Shown: positions 51,644 through 60,809 of the stretch, one piece after another
Position numbering within the stretch: the stretch's first letter is position 1
How the letters are laid out: each line of letters begins with the position of its first letter
Assembly (NCBI RefSeq): GCF_019039035.1
Contig: NZ_JAHNZT010000039.1
Span: 1-64,000 of the forward strand
Direction: 5' to 3'
Origin: Citreicoccus inhibens
GTDB taxonomy: Bacteria > Myxococcota > Myxococcia > Myxococcales > Myxococcaceae
DNA length: 64,000 nucleotides
The notes under the pieces: generated by a model
What the model was told of the DNA's origin: nothing
What the model saw: only the letters and a program-made list of their open reading frames with translations
Database searches by the model: none
Program-made: the position numbers and the translations under genes

Positions 51644-53383
51644 TCACTCGCCCTGGGTGGGCCCGGGTGCGGCGTGCGCGGTCAGCCACTCGTCGGGGAT
51701 GTCCTCGCCGCGCGGCAGCTCCAGGATGAACGTGGAGCCCTCGCCCAGCACGCTGGTGGCGCGCACGTTCCCGCCGAAGGCCTCGACAATCTGCCGGGTG
51801 ATGTAGAGCCCCAGGCCCAGGCCGCCGTAGTGGCGATCCGACACGGCGCGCTCGAAGCGCTCGAAGATGCGCGCCAGGTCCTCGCGCGAGATGCCGATGC
51901 CACCGTCGCGCACCGTGAGGCGCGCGAGGCGCCCCTCGGACTCCACGCTCAGGCTGATGGGATTGCCCGCGCCATACTTCAGCGCGTTGGACAGCAGGTT
52001 CGTCACCACCTGCTCCAGCCGCAGTCGGTCCCACCGGCCCACCACCGGCACCGGCGCGTGCAGCTCGAGCGTCGTCTCGTGCTGCGCGGCGGAGGGCGCG
52101 AAGCGGTAGAGAATCTCGGCGGCCACGCTGGCCAGGTCCATCTCCTCCAACTCCAGCCGCAGCCGGCCCGCGGTGATGCGCGACACGTCGAGCAGGTTGT
52201 CCACCAGGCTCGTGAGCCGGCGCACCTGACGCTGCACGACCTCCAGGGTCTCCGCGACGCGCTCGACGGGCAGCGTCTTGCCCTGCGTCGTCAGCACCTC
52301 GAGCTGCTTCTGCAGCATCTGGACCTTGAGGCTCAGCGGCGTCAGCGGCGTCTTCAGCTCGTGGCTGGCGATGCCCAGGAACTCGTCGCGCAGGCGCACG
52401 GCCTCGCGGGACTCGCGCAGCAGCCGCGCGTTGTCCACGCAGAGGGCCGTGCGGTCCGCCAGCTCCTCGGTGAGCTGCTCCTCCTCGGCGCTGAACGCGC
52501 GCACCACGTCCGAGCGCAACAGCGCGAGCACCCCGATGACGCGGCCACGCGCCACCAGCGGCACGGCCAGAAGACAGTGGGGCCGCAGCCCTTGGAGCAT
52601 CCGCGCGTGCTCGGCGTCCCGAGCGCCCAGCGCCAGCGCCTCGTCCGACGCGAGCACCGTGCGCTCCGTCACGTTCGCGGTCAGCGCGCCCGGCAGGCCG
52701 CGCCCGGATGGCGAAGGCTCGGGAGGGTAGCGTCGGAGAAGCTCGGTCAGCAGGACCTGCTTCGTGGGGTCCACGTGCACCGCCGCCGCGACCCGCGCGG
52801 TCTCCCCCGGCAGGCCCAGGCACAGCACCGCGGCCTCCGCGAGCGCGGGCACCAGGAGCCGCAGCAAGGGCTCCAATCGCTCGTCGGTCTCCAGCGTGGC
52901 GCCCAGCAGCGCGCCGGCCTCCGCCAACAGGCGCGAGGTCTCCAGCGGCAGCGGGGACTCCTCATGCGTGCGCAGCAGCACCGCCGCGGCGCGCCCACGC
53001 TCGCCCATCACCGGCAGCGCCGAGCCGCGCAGCACCACCCGCCGCCCGTCCGGACGGCGCAGCTCCCAGCGGCCCTCGGAGACGCGCTCCCCGCGGAGCG
53101 CTCGCGCCAGCGGCGAGGACTCCTCGGACAGCGGGCCTCCATCCGCGCGCACCCACTCACAACCCGGGAGCTGGCCGCGCTCCAGGAAGGCGGGCGGAGA
53201 GATGCCGAAGTGCCGCGAGGCCACCGGGTTGAAGGCCAGCACGCGCCCCGACACCTGGACGAGCACCACGCCCTCCGAGGCCCCCTCCACCAGCAGGTGG
53301 AGCAGCTCGCCTCGCAGCAAGTCCTCCGCCCCATCGCTCAAGGGGTCGGCGCTCGGCCGGTGTTGGGCTGCGACGGAAGACAT
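51644..53383 (-). CDS. soluble histidine kinase, PAS-GAF-HisKA
   Basis: 579 residues from the ATG at 53383. No membrane segment. PAS domain at about 25-140 (EGASEGVVLVQVSGRVLAFN), GAF at about 150-320 (RLEPLLRLLVPALAEAAVLC and GRVIGVLALLRSDVV), HisKA with His341 in GIASHELKTPLTPLSLK, HATPase (NLLSNALKYGAGN, DGGIGISRE, GGLGLGLYITRQI). The phospho-His motif closely matches that of the neighbouring membrane kinase, suggesting paralogy. Divergent from the hybrid kinase. Signal and partner unknown. Confidence 0.9.
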   Translation of the reverse strand: MSSVAAQHRPSADPLSDGAEDLLRGELLHLLVEGASEGVVLVQVSGRVLAFNPVASRHFGISPPAFLERGQLPGCEWVRADGGPLSEESSPLARALRGERVSEGRWELRRPDGRRVVLRGSALPVMGERGRAAAVLLRTHEESPLPLETSRLLAEAGALLGATLETDERLEPLLRLLVPALAEAAVLCLGLPGETARVAAAVHVDPTKQVLLTELLRRYPPEPSPSGRGLPGALTANVTERTVLASDEALALGARDAEHARMLQGLRPHCLLAVPLVARGRVIGVLALLRSDVVRAFSAEEEQLTEELADRTALCVDNARLLRESREAVRLRDEFLGIASHELKTPLTPLSLKVQMLQKQLEVLTTQGKTLPVERVAETLEVVQRQVRRLTSLVDNLLDVSRITAGRLRLELEEMDLASVAAEILYRFAPSAAQHETTLELHAPVPVVGRWDRLRLEQVVTNLLSNALKYGAGNPISLSVESEGRLARLTVRDGGIGISREDLARIFERFERAVSDRHYGGLGLGLYITRQIVEAFGGNVRATSVLGEGSTFILELPRGEDIPDEWLTAHAAPGPTQGE

Positions 53384-53607
53384 GAAGGGTTTCCCGCGTG
53401 CATCATGGTGGCATCCCCGCCTTGGCGGAAGGAAGACGGCCACCCCGCGGTCCCGCATGCGGGGCGAAGACTTCCTCTGCTCGCCCGTTGGGGTGTCAGG
53501 CGAGCCCCCTTGCCTGCATGGCAGGGATACAGAATTGTTGTCTGAGCGAAAAACCACATCGGACGCCCCGGTGTCCGGACGGCCCGGCCCCTTCTTCGAG
53601 CCACTTC

Positions 53608-56463
53608 ATGCAGACGCCGCCCGACAGGCCCGACTGGGCCGCCAGCAAGCGCCGCTATCGACTCGTCATCGACAACCTGCGCGAAGTCGTCTTCCAAACA
53701 GATGCGCGGGGGGCGTGGGACTTCCTCAACCCCGCCTGGACGGAGATGACGGGCTTCACCCTGGAGGAGAGCCTGGGTCGCGGCGTGCTCGACTTCGTCC
53801 ACCCCGAGGATCGCGAATGCACGCTGGAGTTGTTCCAGCGGCTGATGGAGCGCCAGCGCGAGCCGAGCCACCACGAGGCGCGCTACCTGACCCGTGAGGG
53901 CGGCTTCCGGTGGGTGGAGGCCTTCGCGCGGCCCGCGCTGGGTGAGGACGGAACCGTGTTGGGGCTGGTGGGGACGCTCAACGACATCACCGAGCGCAAG
54001 CGGGCAGCGGACGCCTTGGCGCGGCGCGAGCGCTACCTGACCGCGCTGGTGGAGATTCAGCAGCGGCTCCTGGCGGCGGAGCCGGGCGCGGACCTGTACG
54101 CGCCGGTGTTGCCCGCGCTGGGACAAGCCTCGGGGGCCAGCCGCGTCTACGTGTTCGAGACGCACCGCGACGACGCGGGCACGCAGCTCTGCAGCCAGCG
54201 CGCCGAGTGGTGCCTGCCCGGCGTGAAGCCTGAAATCGACAACCCCATGCTCCAGAACCTGCCGCTGCTGCCGGACCTGGAGCGGTGGATGGGCCTGCTG
54301 GAGCGCGGCGAGGTCGTCTCGGGGTTGGTGTCGGGCTTCCCCGAGGTGGAGCGCGCGTACCTGGAGCCGCAGGGCATCCTGTCGCTGCTGGTGCTGCCGC
54401 TGCGCGTGCAGGGCGCGCTGGTGGGCTTCGTGGGGTTCGACAACTGCACGGAGGCGCGGCCGTGGGACCGGCTGGAGGTGGACCTGCTGTTCGCGGCCGG
54501 CGGCGCCATCTCCCTGGCGCTCGAGCGGCGCGAGTCCGAGCGCGCGCTGAGGGAGCGCGAGCGGCGCTTCCGTCAGCTGGCGGAGAACGCCTCGGACGTC
54601 TTGTACTTCTATCGGCGCGAGCCGCCGCGAGGCTTCACCTTCGTCAGCCGCGTGGCGCACGCGAAGCTGGGCCTGGAGCCCGAGGCGCACTACGCGCGGC
54701 CCGACCTGTGGCACCAGCACGCGCACCCCGAGGACCGTGAGGCGCTGGCGCGGCTGCTGGAGGTGCCCCAGGACTCGGGAGGCGCGCCCGTGGCGCTGCG
54801 CTTCATCCATCCAGACGGGCGCACGCTGTGGTTGGAGCACGTGGTCGCGCCCGTGAAGGACGCCTCGGGCCATGTCGTGGCCGTGGAGGGGCTGGCGCGC
54901 GACATCACCGAGCGGCGTCAGGCCGAAGAGGCCCTGAAGCGCTCCGAGGCGAGCTTCCGCGTGCTGCTGGAGGGCGTGCCGGACGCGGCGGCCATCGAGC
55001 GCGACGGGCGCATCGTGTACGCGAACGCGGCGCTCGTCTCCACGTTGGGCGTCGAGCGCGCGGAGCGGCTCGTGGGCCGGGCGCTGTCGGAGTTCGTGAA
55101 GGACGCGCCCGGCACGCCACCGCCGGGCGAGGTCGCGGCGCTCACCGGCGAGCGCCGGCTGGTGCGCGAGGACGGGCGCACGCGCGTGGCGGAGGTGGTG
55201 TCCCTGCCGCTGCGCTTCGATGGCCAGCCCGCGGTGGTGTCCATCGCGCGCGACGTGACGGAGCAGCGGCAGCTCCAGGCGCGGCTGACGCTGGCGGATC
55301 GGCTCGCGTCGGTGGGCACGCTGGCGGCGGGCATCGCGCATGAAATCAACAACCCGCTGGCCTTCGTGCTGTCCAACCTGGGCTTCCTGTCGGAGGAGTT
55401 CCGCCACCACCTGCCCCCGGGCGACGGGGCAACGGCGCTGCGCCAGCGCGTGCGCGGCGAGCCCGACCTGGGAGAGTGGCAGGAGGTGTTGGGCGAGGCG
55501 TGCGAGGGCGCCGAGCGCGTGCGGCAGATCGTCCGGCAGCTCAAGACGTTCTCGCGCCCCGACGAGGAGCGCATGGCGCCGGTGGACGTGCACGCGGTGC
55601 TGGACTCGGTGGCGATGATGGCGGCGAACGAGATTCGCCACCGCGCGCTCCTGCGCAAGGACTACGGCGCCATCCCTCCCGTGATGGCGGACGAGGGACG
55701 GCTGTGCCAGGTGTTCCTCAACCTGGTGGTGAACGCGGCGCAGGCCATCCCCGAGGGCATGGTCCACCGCCATGAAATCCGGCTGGTGACGCGCAGCGAT
55801 TCGCAGCGCGTGGTCGTCGAAGTGCGGGACACGGGCGTGGGCATCCCGCGCGAGGTGTTGGGCCGCATCTTCGACCCGTTCTTCACCACCAAGCCGGTGG
55901 GCGTGGGCACGGGCCTGGGGTTATCCATCTGCCACGGCATCATCACGGGGCTGGGCGGCGACATCACCGTGGAGAGCGAGCTCGGACGGGGCAGCGTGTT
56001 CCGCGTCGCGATGCCCATCCCTCGGCCCGAGCGGCGCGGCGATGACCCCACGAGCGCGCCGCGCGCGGCGCCCGCGCCGCTCAAGGGCCGCGTGCTCGTG
56101 GTGGATGACGAGCCCGCCGTGGGGCGCGTGTTGCAGCGGCTGTTGCGCGAGCACCACGTGGAAATGGCCACCAGCGGTCGTCAGGCGTTGGAGCGGCTGG
56201 CGAAAGGGCCGGACTTCGACGCGGTGCTGTGCGACGTGATGATGCCGGACCTGGCGGGGCGCGATGTCTACGAGGCCGTGCGACGCGAACATCCCGGCCT
56301 GGAGCGGCGCTTCGTGTTCGTCTCGGGCGGCGCGTTCACCGCGGGCGCGCGCGAGTTCCTCGCCAGCATCCCCAACGTGCTGCTGGAGAAGCCCTTCGAC
56401 GAGGCGCGCGTGCGCCGCGCCGTGGAAGAGCTCGTGCGAGACGGCGCCGCCACATCGCGCTGA
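53608..56463 (+). CDS. soluble hybrid histidine kinase, PAS-GAF-PAS-PAS-HK-REC
   Basis: 951 residues from the ATG at 53608. Domains in order: PAS/PAC 15-135 (ends GTLNDITERKRAADAL), GAF 145-308 (LVGFVGFDNCTEA), PAS 315-440 (ends GLARDITERRQAEEAL), PAS 443-558, HisKA_4-type with His578 in GTLAAGIAHEINNPLAF, HATPase (LNLVVNAAQAIPEG, DTGVGIPRE, GVGTGLGLSICHGI), and receiver 827-945 with Asp876 in AVLCDVMMPD. Architecture typical of myxobacterial cytoplasmic hybrid kinases that relay phosphate to a separate output. A terminator hairpin follows. Confidence 0.93.
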   Translation: MQTPPDRPDWAASKRRYRLVIDNLREVVFQTDARGAWDFLNPAWTEMTGFTLEESLGRGVLDFVHPEDRECTLELFQRLMERQREPSHHEARYLTREGGFRWVEAFARPALGEDGTVLGLVGTLNDITERKRAADALARRERYLTALVEIQQRLLAAEPGADLYAPVLPALGQASGASRVYVFETHRDDAGTQLCSQRAEWCLPGVKPEIDNPMLQNLPLLPDLERWMGLLERGEVVSGLVSGFPEVERAYLEPQGILSLLVLPLRVQGALVGFVGFDNCTEARPWDRLEVDLLFAAGGAISLALERRESERALRERERRFRQLAENASDVLYFYRREPPRGFTFVSRVAHAKLGLEPEAHYARPDLWHQHAHPEDREALARLLEVPQDSGGAPVALRFIHPDGRTLWLEHVVAPVKDASGHVVAVEGLARDITERRQAEEALKRSEASFRVLLEGVPDAAAIERDGRIVYANAALVSTLGVERAERLVGRALSEFVKDAPGTPPPGEVAALTGERRLVREDGRTRVAEVVSLPLRFDGQPAVVSIARDVTEQRQLQARLTLADRLASVGTLAAGIAHEINNPLAFVLSNLGFLSEEFRHHLPPGDGATALRQRVRGEPDLGEWQEVLGEACEGAERVRQIVRQLKTFSRPDEERMAPVDVHAVLDSVAMMAANEIRHRALLRKDYGAIPPVMADEGRLCQVFLNLVVNAAQAIPEGMVHRHEIRLVTRSDSQRVVVEVRDTGVGIPREVLGRIFDPFFTTKPVGVGTGLGLSICHGIITGLGGDITVESELGRGSVFRVAMPIPRPERRGDDPTSAPRAAPAPLKGRVLVVDDEPAVGRVLQRLLREHHVEMATSGRQALERLAKGPDFDAVLCDVMMPDLAGRDVYEAVRREHPGLERRFVFVSGGAFTAGAREFLASIPNVLLEKPFDEARVRRAVEELVRDGAATSR

Positions 56464-56468
56464 AGCCC

Positions 56469-56507
56469 CATCCGTCATCGGGAGGACCCTCCCCCTGCTG
56501 ACGGATG
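56469..56507 (+). terminator. nested hairpin after the hybrid kinase gene
   Basis: CATCCGTCA (56469-56477) and TGACGGATG (56499-56507) form a perfect 9-bp stem; inside it GGGAG/CTCCC (56480-56484, 56489-56493) pairs. Starts six bases after the stop. Confidence 0.6.
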
Positions 56508-56567
56508 CGAGCGCATGCGGAAACAGGAGAGCGTCCCGGCCGAACGTTGCTTCTGCCGGGGCCCCTC

Positions 56568-58037
56568 ATGAATCGCACGCTGCTGTTGCTGTCCGCCGCG
56601 GGACTGCTGACCATCGCCGCGCTGCTCTTGGGGCAGGGTGGACTTGCCAGCGCGCCGTCGGCGCCCTCACGGAGCATCGCCGCCGCGCCGGCCGCTGCGC
56701 TGGACACCACCCACACCGTCATCCTGCCAGGCGAGGAGCCCACGCAGCTGGTGCTGCCGGTGCTCACCGGCGAGCCCGTGGGCGGCGCGCTCACGCTGAC
56801 GGGCAAGCTGTCCGGCGCCTATGTGAAGGCGGGCGACAGCGAGGCCTTCGCGTGGTTCGAGCTGAAGGCGCGCAAGCCCGAGAAGCTGAAGCGCGTGCCG
56901 GTGAACCTGGCCCTGGTGGTGGACCGCTCGGGCTCCATGGCCGGGCAGAAGCTGACGGATGCGAAGCGCGCGGCGGCGGAGCTGGTGCGGCAGCTCCACC
57001 CCGGGGACCGACTGGCCCTGGTGCACTACGGCACGGACGTGAAGGCGCTGCCCAGCGCGGTCATCTCCGAGGCGACGCGCGCGCACCTGCTCGAGGAGAT
57101 CGCCGCCATCACCGACCAGGGCTCCACCAACATCAGCGGCGCGCTGACCCGGGCGGCCGAGGCCGTGAGGCCCTTCGCGGCGAGCTATCCCGTCAGCCGC
57201 GTCATCCTCGTCAGCGATGGCCAGCCCACCGAGGGGCTGACGACCACGCCCCAGCTGCTGGGCGTGGTGCGCCACATGCGCGACGAGGGCATCACCGTCA
57301 GCGCGCTGGGCGTGGGCCGGGACTTCAACGAGGTGCTGATGCGCGGCATGGCCGAGCAGGGCGGCGGCTTCACGGGCTTCATCGATGACTCGGCGCAGCT
57401 GGCGGAGATCTTCACGCAAGAGCTGGAGCAGGCGGCCGGCACGGTGGCGCGAGGCGTGGAGCTGTCGCTGGAGCTGTCGTCCTCGGTGCAGGACGTGGAG
57501 GTGATGGGCCTGACCGCCACGCGCTCGGGCCGGAACGTGCGGGTGCCGCTGTACGACCTGGCCGGCGACCAGTCCGTGCGGGTGGTGGTGAAGCTCACCC
57601 TCACCACGCGGGTGGTCGAGGGCTGGCCCTCGACCGAGGTGGTGACCGCCGAGGCGAACTACCTGGACGTGGCGCGCGACACGCCGGCCAAGTCGAGGCT
57701 GGCGCTCTCGGCCGAGGTGACGACGGACGACGCCCGGGTCCGCGCCCACCTGGACCGGGACGTGCGCGTGCACGCCATCCGCGCCCTGGGGGCCAAGCAG
57801 ATGCTCCTGGCGGCCGACGAGATGCGCAAGGGCAACCAGCAGGAGGCCATGGGGATGCTGGACAACGTGCGCAGACTATTTGGCAGCTCGTCGGCCGCGC
57901 TCGCCGGAGAGCTTGCGGAACTGGACGAGACGCAGGCAGCCTATGGTCAGGCCCGGGATGAAGGGACCAAGCGCCGTGAGCTCCTGAATCTTCAGAAGAA
58001 GACGATGAAGAACTTCGGCCAGAGCAACAGCTACTAG
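56568..58037 (+). CDS. VWA-domain protein, membrane-anchored or secreted
   Basis: 489 residues from the ATG at 56568. One N-terminal hydrophobic segment (5-27) acting as signal or anchor. VWA domain at about 112-290 with the metal-binding MIDAS DRSGSM (Asp119, Ser121, Ser123), the later Thr (GSTNISG) and Asp (VSDGQP). A beta-rich domain follows, then a helical end with KRRELLNLQKK. The layout matches secreted VWA proteins (YfbK/TerY-like) that bind partners through a metal. Twelve bases upstream of the next gene, so the two are an operon. Confidence 0.88.
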   Translation: MNRTLLLLSAAGLLTIAALLLGQGGLASAPSAPSRSIAAAPAAALDTTHTVILPGEEPTQLVLPVLTGEPVGGALTLTGKLSGAYVKAGDSEAFAWFELKARKPEKLKRVPVNLALVVDRSGSMAGQKLTDAKRAAAELVRQLHPGDRLALVHYGTDVKALPSAVISEATRAHLLEEIAAITDQGSTNISGALTRAAEAVRPFAASYPVSRVILVSDGQPTEGLTTTPQLLGVVRHMRDEGITVSALGVGRDFNEVLMRGMAEQGGGFTGFIDDSAQLAEIFTQELEQAAGTVARGVELSLELSSSVQDVEVMGLTATRSGRNVRVPLYDLAGDQSVRVVVKLTLTTRVVEGWPSTEVVTAEANYLDVARDTPAKSRLALSAEVTTDDARVRAHLDRDVRVHAIRALGAKQMLLAADEMRKGNQQEAMGMLDNVRRLFGSSSAALAGELAELDETQAAYGQARDEGTKRRELLNLQKKTMKNFGQSNSY

Positions 58038-58049
58038 GGACGGGACGCC

Positions 58050-59153
58050 ATGTCGCTCACCCTGCAGGTGCTCCACCGCGAGGAGTTCGAGTCGCGGACC
58101 TTCCGTGCGCTGGCGGGCGCCGGGGCCATGGGAGTCCTCGCGGCGATCGCCCTGCGGGTGCACGTGCACGTGGAGCCCGGGTTCTTCGCCGTGGTGGCCG
58201 CGGCGCTCGCCGGCGCACGGCCAAGCGCGGGCTACGCGTTGGCGCTGCGCTCGGCCCTGCTGGTGCTGCCCATCGTCCCGCTGCTGCTGGAGCTGCCCGA
58301 GCCGCTGCCGCAGGGCCTGGCGGCGGCCATCACCGCCGCGCTGGTGGCGTGGCTGGGCAACGGCCGCGAGGGCGCGGGCACGCCGCTCCAGGTGGGCGCG
58401 AGCGCGCTGGCCGCGATGGTGACGGCGCCCCTGGGCCTGTACGTGCGACAGGTGATGGAGACGCGCTTCCTCCCCGGCACGGGCGTGCTGTCCACGCTGT
58501 TGGGCTTCGGGGTGATGGGCCTCTTCTGGTCGGTGGGCACGCTGCCAGCGAACCTGGCGCTGCACCTGGACGCGGTGACCGCGCGAGGCAGCACGCTGGT
58601 GGGCGCGCTCGAAGGCGAGGTGCGCGAGCTGGTGGAGCGCGCGCTGGGGCTCTATCGCCAGTGCATGGACGTGGTGAAGAAGCTGCCCGCGAGCGCCGGG
58701 CGCGGCGAGCTCCAGAAGGTGCTGAGCACGCTGGCGCAGGAGGCCTTCTCGCTCGCCGAGTCCCACGCCGCGCTGGAGTCCCAGCTCGACGCCATCTCCC
58801 AGGGCGACGTGGACGCGCAGGTGCGTGAGCTGCGGGAGCGCGCGGCGCAGACGCAGGACGGGCTCGCCCGGCGTCAGCTCGAGCTGGCCGCGTCCTCGCT
58901 GGGTGAGGAGCTGAACCGGCTGGACACCCTCACGCGCCGCCGCGAGCGCATGCTGGCGCAGCTCCACGCCCAGGTGGCGCAGTTGGAGCGCGCCCGCGTG
59001 TCCTTCATCGGGGTGCAGGGCAGCGAGCTGAGCGCCAAGGGTGAACAGGCGGTGCAGCTCGCCCGCAAGCTGTCCGCGCTGGGCCAGGAGGCCGCCCCGG
59101 AGGAGTCGGCGTCGGTGCCACAGCCCCCGCAGGGCACGCGCAACGTCTCCTGA
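58050..59153 (+). CDS. membrane protein with long C-terminal coiled coil, unknown function
   Basis: 367 residues. Four to six membrane helices at about 20-170 (GAMGVLAAIALRVHV, GYALALRSALLVLPIVPLLL, GLAAAITAALVAWLG, LLGFGVMGLFWSVGTL), then a predominantly helical region (about 180-345) with heptad-like Leu/Glu/Gln patterns. I do not recognise a family; a FUSC-like membrane part is conceivable. Probably works with the VWA protein encoded 12 bases upstream. Confidence 0.7.
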   Translation: MSLTLQVLHREEFESRTFRALAGAGAMGVLAAIALRVHVHVEPGFFAVVAAALAGARPSAGYALALRSALLVLPIVPLLLELPEPLPQGLAAAITAALVAWLGNGREGAGTPLQVGASALAAMVTAPLGLYVRQVMETRFLPGTGVLSTLLGFGVMGLFWSVGTLPANLALHLDAVTARGSTLVGALEGEVRELVERALGLYRQCMDVVKKLPASAGRGELQKVLSTLAQEAFSLAESHAALESQLDAISQGDVDAQVRELRERAAQTQDGLARRQLELAASSLGEELNRLDTLTRRRERMLAQLHAQVAQLERARVSFIGVQGSELSAKGEQAVQLARKLSALGQEAAPEESASVPQPPQGTRNVS

Positions 59154-59180
59154 ACCCCACCTCCGCGGTCGGAAGGCGGA

Positions 59181-59492
59181 CTACCTCACACGCGCGCGCC
59201 CACGCTTGCGCGCCGGGGGCTTCCTCGCTCGCCGAGGCGTGTGCAACTCGCTGGCGATGCGCTGTTCGATTTCCTCGCGGGTGCGCCGGCTGACCTCCAG
59301 CGCCGCCTCGATTTCCTGGCGAACCCGCCCCGCCTGCGCCTCGGCCGCCGCGCGGTACTCCGCGATGTCCCGCCGCACCGCCAGCCGCCCCTGCTCGCGC
59401 CCCGCCGCCTCCGCCTCCGTCACCCCAGGCCGCTTCCGAGACCGGGACGCGCTCACCTTCCTCGGCCGCTGGACCTTCGCCTTCGCCCCCAT
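59181..59492 (-). CDS. small basic coiled-coil protein, unknown
   Basis: 103 residues, starting MGAKAKVQRPRK and ending in an Arg/Lys cluster. The centre (about 25-85) is a helical, heptad-rich segment (EAEAAGREQGRLAVRRDIAE; RVRQEIEAALEVSRRTREEI). Both ends are strongly basic, compatible with nucleic-acid binding. Convergent with the membrane protein gene. No family recognised; coding is supported mainly by length and composition. Confidence 0.5.
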   Translation of the reverse strand: MGAKAKVQRPRKVSASRSRKRPGVTEAEAAGREQGRLAVRRDIAEYRAAAEAQAGRVRQEIEAALEVSRRTREEIEQRIASELHTPRRARKPPARKRGRARVR

Positions 59493-59795
59493 CGCCTACC
59501 TCCCCAGGTGTCTGCGTGCCCCTCGAAGGTGGTGGGTGCAGGGGCGACACGGAAGCCCACCCGTGGGACGCACTCCCAGCGCGAGGCGCGACACTCCCGC
59601 ACGGCGAAAGCAGCGCGGCTTCTCACTGATCCAAGAAAAACGGTATGAAGGCGGTGGACGTCCCAGAGCCAGGGGCGTTCCAGCCTGCTACTTCAGGGCG
59701 CCGCCGTCTGCCAACGAAGGGCCGGGGCAGGACGGGTCAGCCCATTCCTGCCCCCCTCGCTCCCTGGGGCGCAGCGGCTTCAAGAGAGGACTCCC
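59493..59795. other. intergenic region before the fatty-acid-hydroxylase gene
   Basis: About 300 bases between divergent genes; I see no clear gene, hairpin or repeat. AGAGGA directly upstream of 59796 is the ribosome site of the next gene. Confidence 0.45.
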
Positions 59796-60578
59796 GTGGC
59801 CTTCCTGAACCGGAAGCACAACCTGGACCGGATGACGCTCGGCGATCTGGTCTTCAGCTTCTTCACCTACTACGCCGTCGTCGCCTACATCGCGATCGGC
59901 ATCACCTGCCTCGTGTTGTCGGTGAAGTGGTTCGAGAACCCGCTGCGCATGCTGGCCGCCGTGGGCGTGGCGAGCGTGGCGTTCCCGTTCGGCTGGTACC
60001 TGTCGCACCGGTACATCCTGCACTCGCGCTTCCTCTACAAGACGCCGTTCACGGCGGTGACCTGGAAGCGCATCCACTTCGATCATCACCAGGACCCGAA
60101 CGACCTGCGCATCCTGTTCGGCGCGCTGCACACCACGCTGCCCACCATCGCCGGGGTCATCACGCCGCTTGGCTACCTCATCGGCGGGCGCTCGGGCGCC
60201 GTGGCCGCGCTGGGCTGGGCCATGGTCATCACGTGCTTCTACGAGTTCTGCCACTGCGTGCAGCACCTGAACTACACGCCGTCGCTGAAGTTCCTGAAGG
60301 ACATCAAGAAGCTGCACCTGTCTCACCACTTCCACAACGAGCAGGGCAACTACGGCATCACCAACTACTTCTGGGACCGCCTCTTCGGCACGTACTACGC
60401 GAAGGCCTCGGACCTGCCCAAGAGCCCCACCGTCTTCAATCTGGGCTACACGGCCGAGGAGGCCGCCAAGTACCCCTGGGTGGACAAGCTCTCCGGCGGC
60501 ACCCGTGGCGATGGCCACCCGCGCCGCTTCTGGCAGAACGAGGGCCAGGAGACGTCCGCCGTCACCGGCGAGAACTGA
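59796..60578 (+). CDS. fatty-acid hydroxylase / sterol desaturase superfamily membrane enzyme
   Basis: 260 residues from a GTG with AGAGGA upstream. Membrane helices at about 20-45, 52-70, 105-135 and 138-155. The eight-histidine diiron signature is present: HRYILH (71-76), HFDHH (94-98), HCVQH (153-157) and HLSHHFH (174-180). Members hydroxylate or desaturate sterols, fatty acids or carotenoids. Myxobacteria make sterols and unusual lipids, so either is possible. A strong terminator follows. Confidence 0.88.
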   Translation: MAFLNRKHNLDRMTLGDLVFSFFTYYAVVAYIAIGITCLVLSVKWFENPLRMLAAVGVASVAFPFGWYLSHRYILHSRFLYKTPFTAVTWKRIHFDHHQDPNDLRILFGALHTTLPTIAGVITPLGYLIGGRSGAVAALGWAMVITCFYEFCHCVQHLNYTPSLKFLKDIKKLHLSHHFHNEQGNYGITNYFWDRLFGTYYAKASDLPKSPTVFNLGYTAEEAAKYPWVDKLSGGTRGDGHPRRFWQNEGQETSAVTGEN

Positions 60579-60588
60579 AGTCGCCTCG

Positions 60589-60611
60589 GTGCCCTGGGAC
60601 GCCCAGGGCAC
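60589..60611 (+). terminator. 10-bp stem, 3-base loop terminator hairpin
   Basis: GTGCCCTGGG and CCCAGGGCAC pair perfectly around ACG, 11 bases after the hydroxylase stop. Confidence 0.7.
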
Positions 60612-60732
60612 TCCCCGGTCGCGAGCGGCCCCATCCTGCCCGCTCGCGCCCCGCCGCACCGGCAGCGCTCCGCCCCCGCGTCGACGCGCGCCGCCCCACC
60701 CCGCTCCCCCTCCACCCTGACGTGCCTTGTCT

Positions 60733-60769
60733 ACGAAGCCCTTCGTTGACATCTACGAAGGGGTTCGTA
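60733..60769. promoter_or_regulatory. two BlaI-type operators
   Basis: Site 1 ACGAAG-CC-CTTCGT (60733-60746) and site 2 TACGAA-GGGG-TTCGTA (60754-60769) are perfect palindromes whose centres are 22 bases apart, i.e. two helical turns. They resemble the TACA/TGTA-type dyads of BlaI/MecI in layout but have their own core. Bound repressor dimers would cover the promoter. Confidence 0.75.
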
Positions 60770-60773
60770 TGAT
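60746..60773 (+). promoter_or_regulatory. promoter of the BlaI/BlaR1-type operon
   Basis: Consensus -35 TTGACA (60746-60751), 16-base spacer, -10 TATGAT (60768-60773). The best sigma-70-like promoter in the window. Operator 2 fills the spacer; operator 1 abuts the -35. Confidence 0.75.
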
Positions 60774-60809
60774 GCGACCTCGAAGCTGAGGGAAGGAGGA
60801 ACCCAACCG

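Noticed and set aside
51674-53545. 623-codon plus-strand frame opposite the soluble PAS-GAF kinase
   Set aside because: Low-complexity Arg/His/Gln-rich product; the kinase motifs are on the minus strand.
53338-55773. 811-codon minus-strand frame opposite the hybrid kinase
   Set aside because: Same reason: the plus strand encodes clear PAS, GAF, kinase and receiver motifs.
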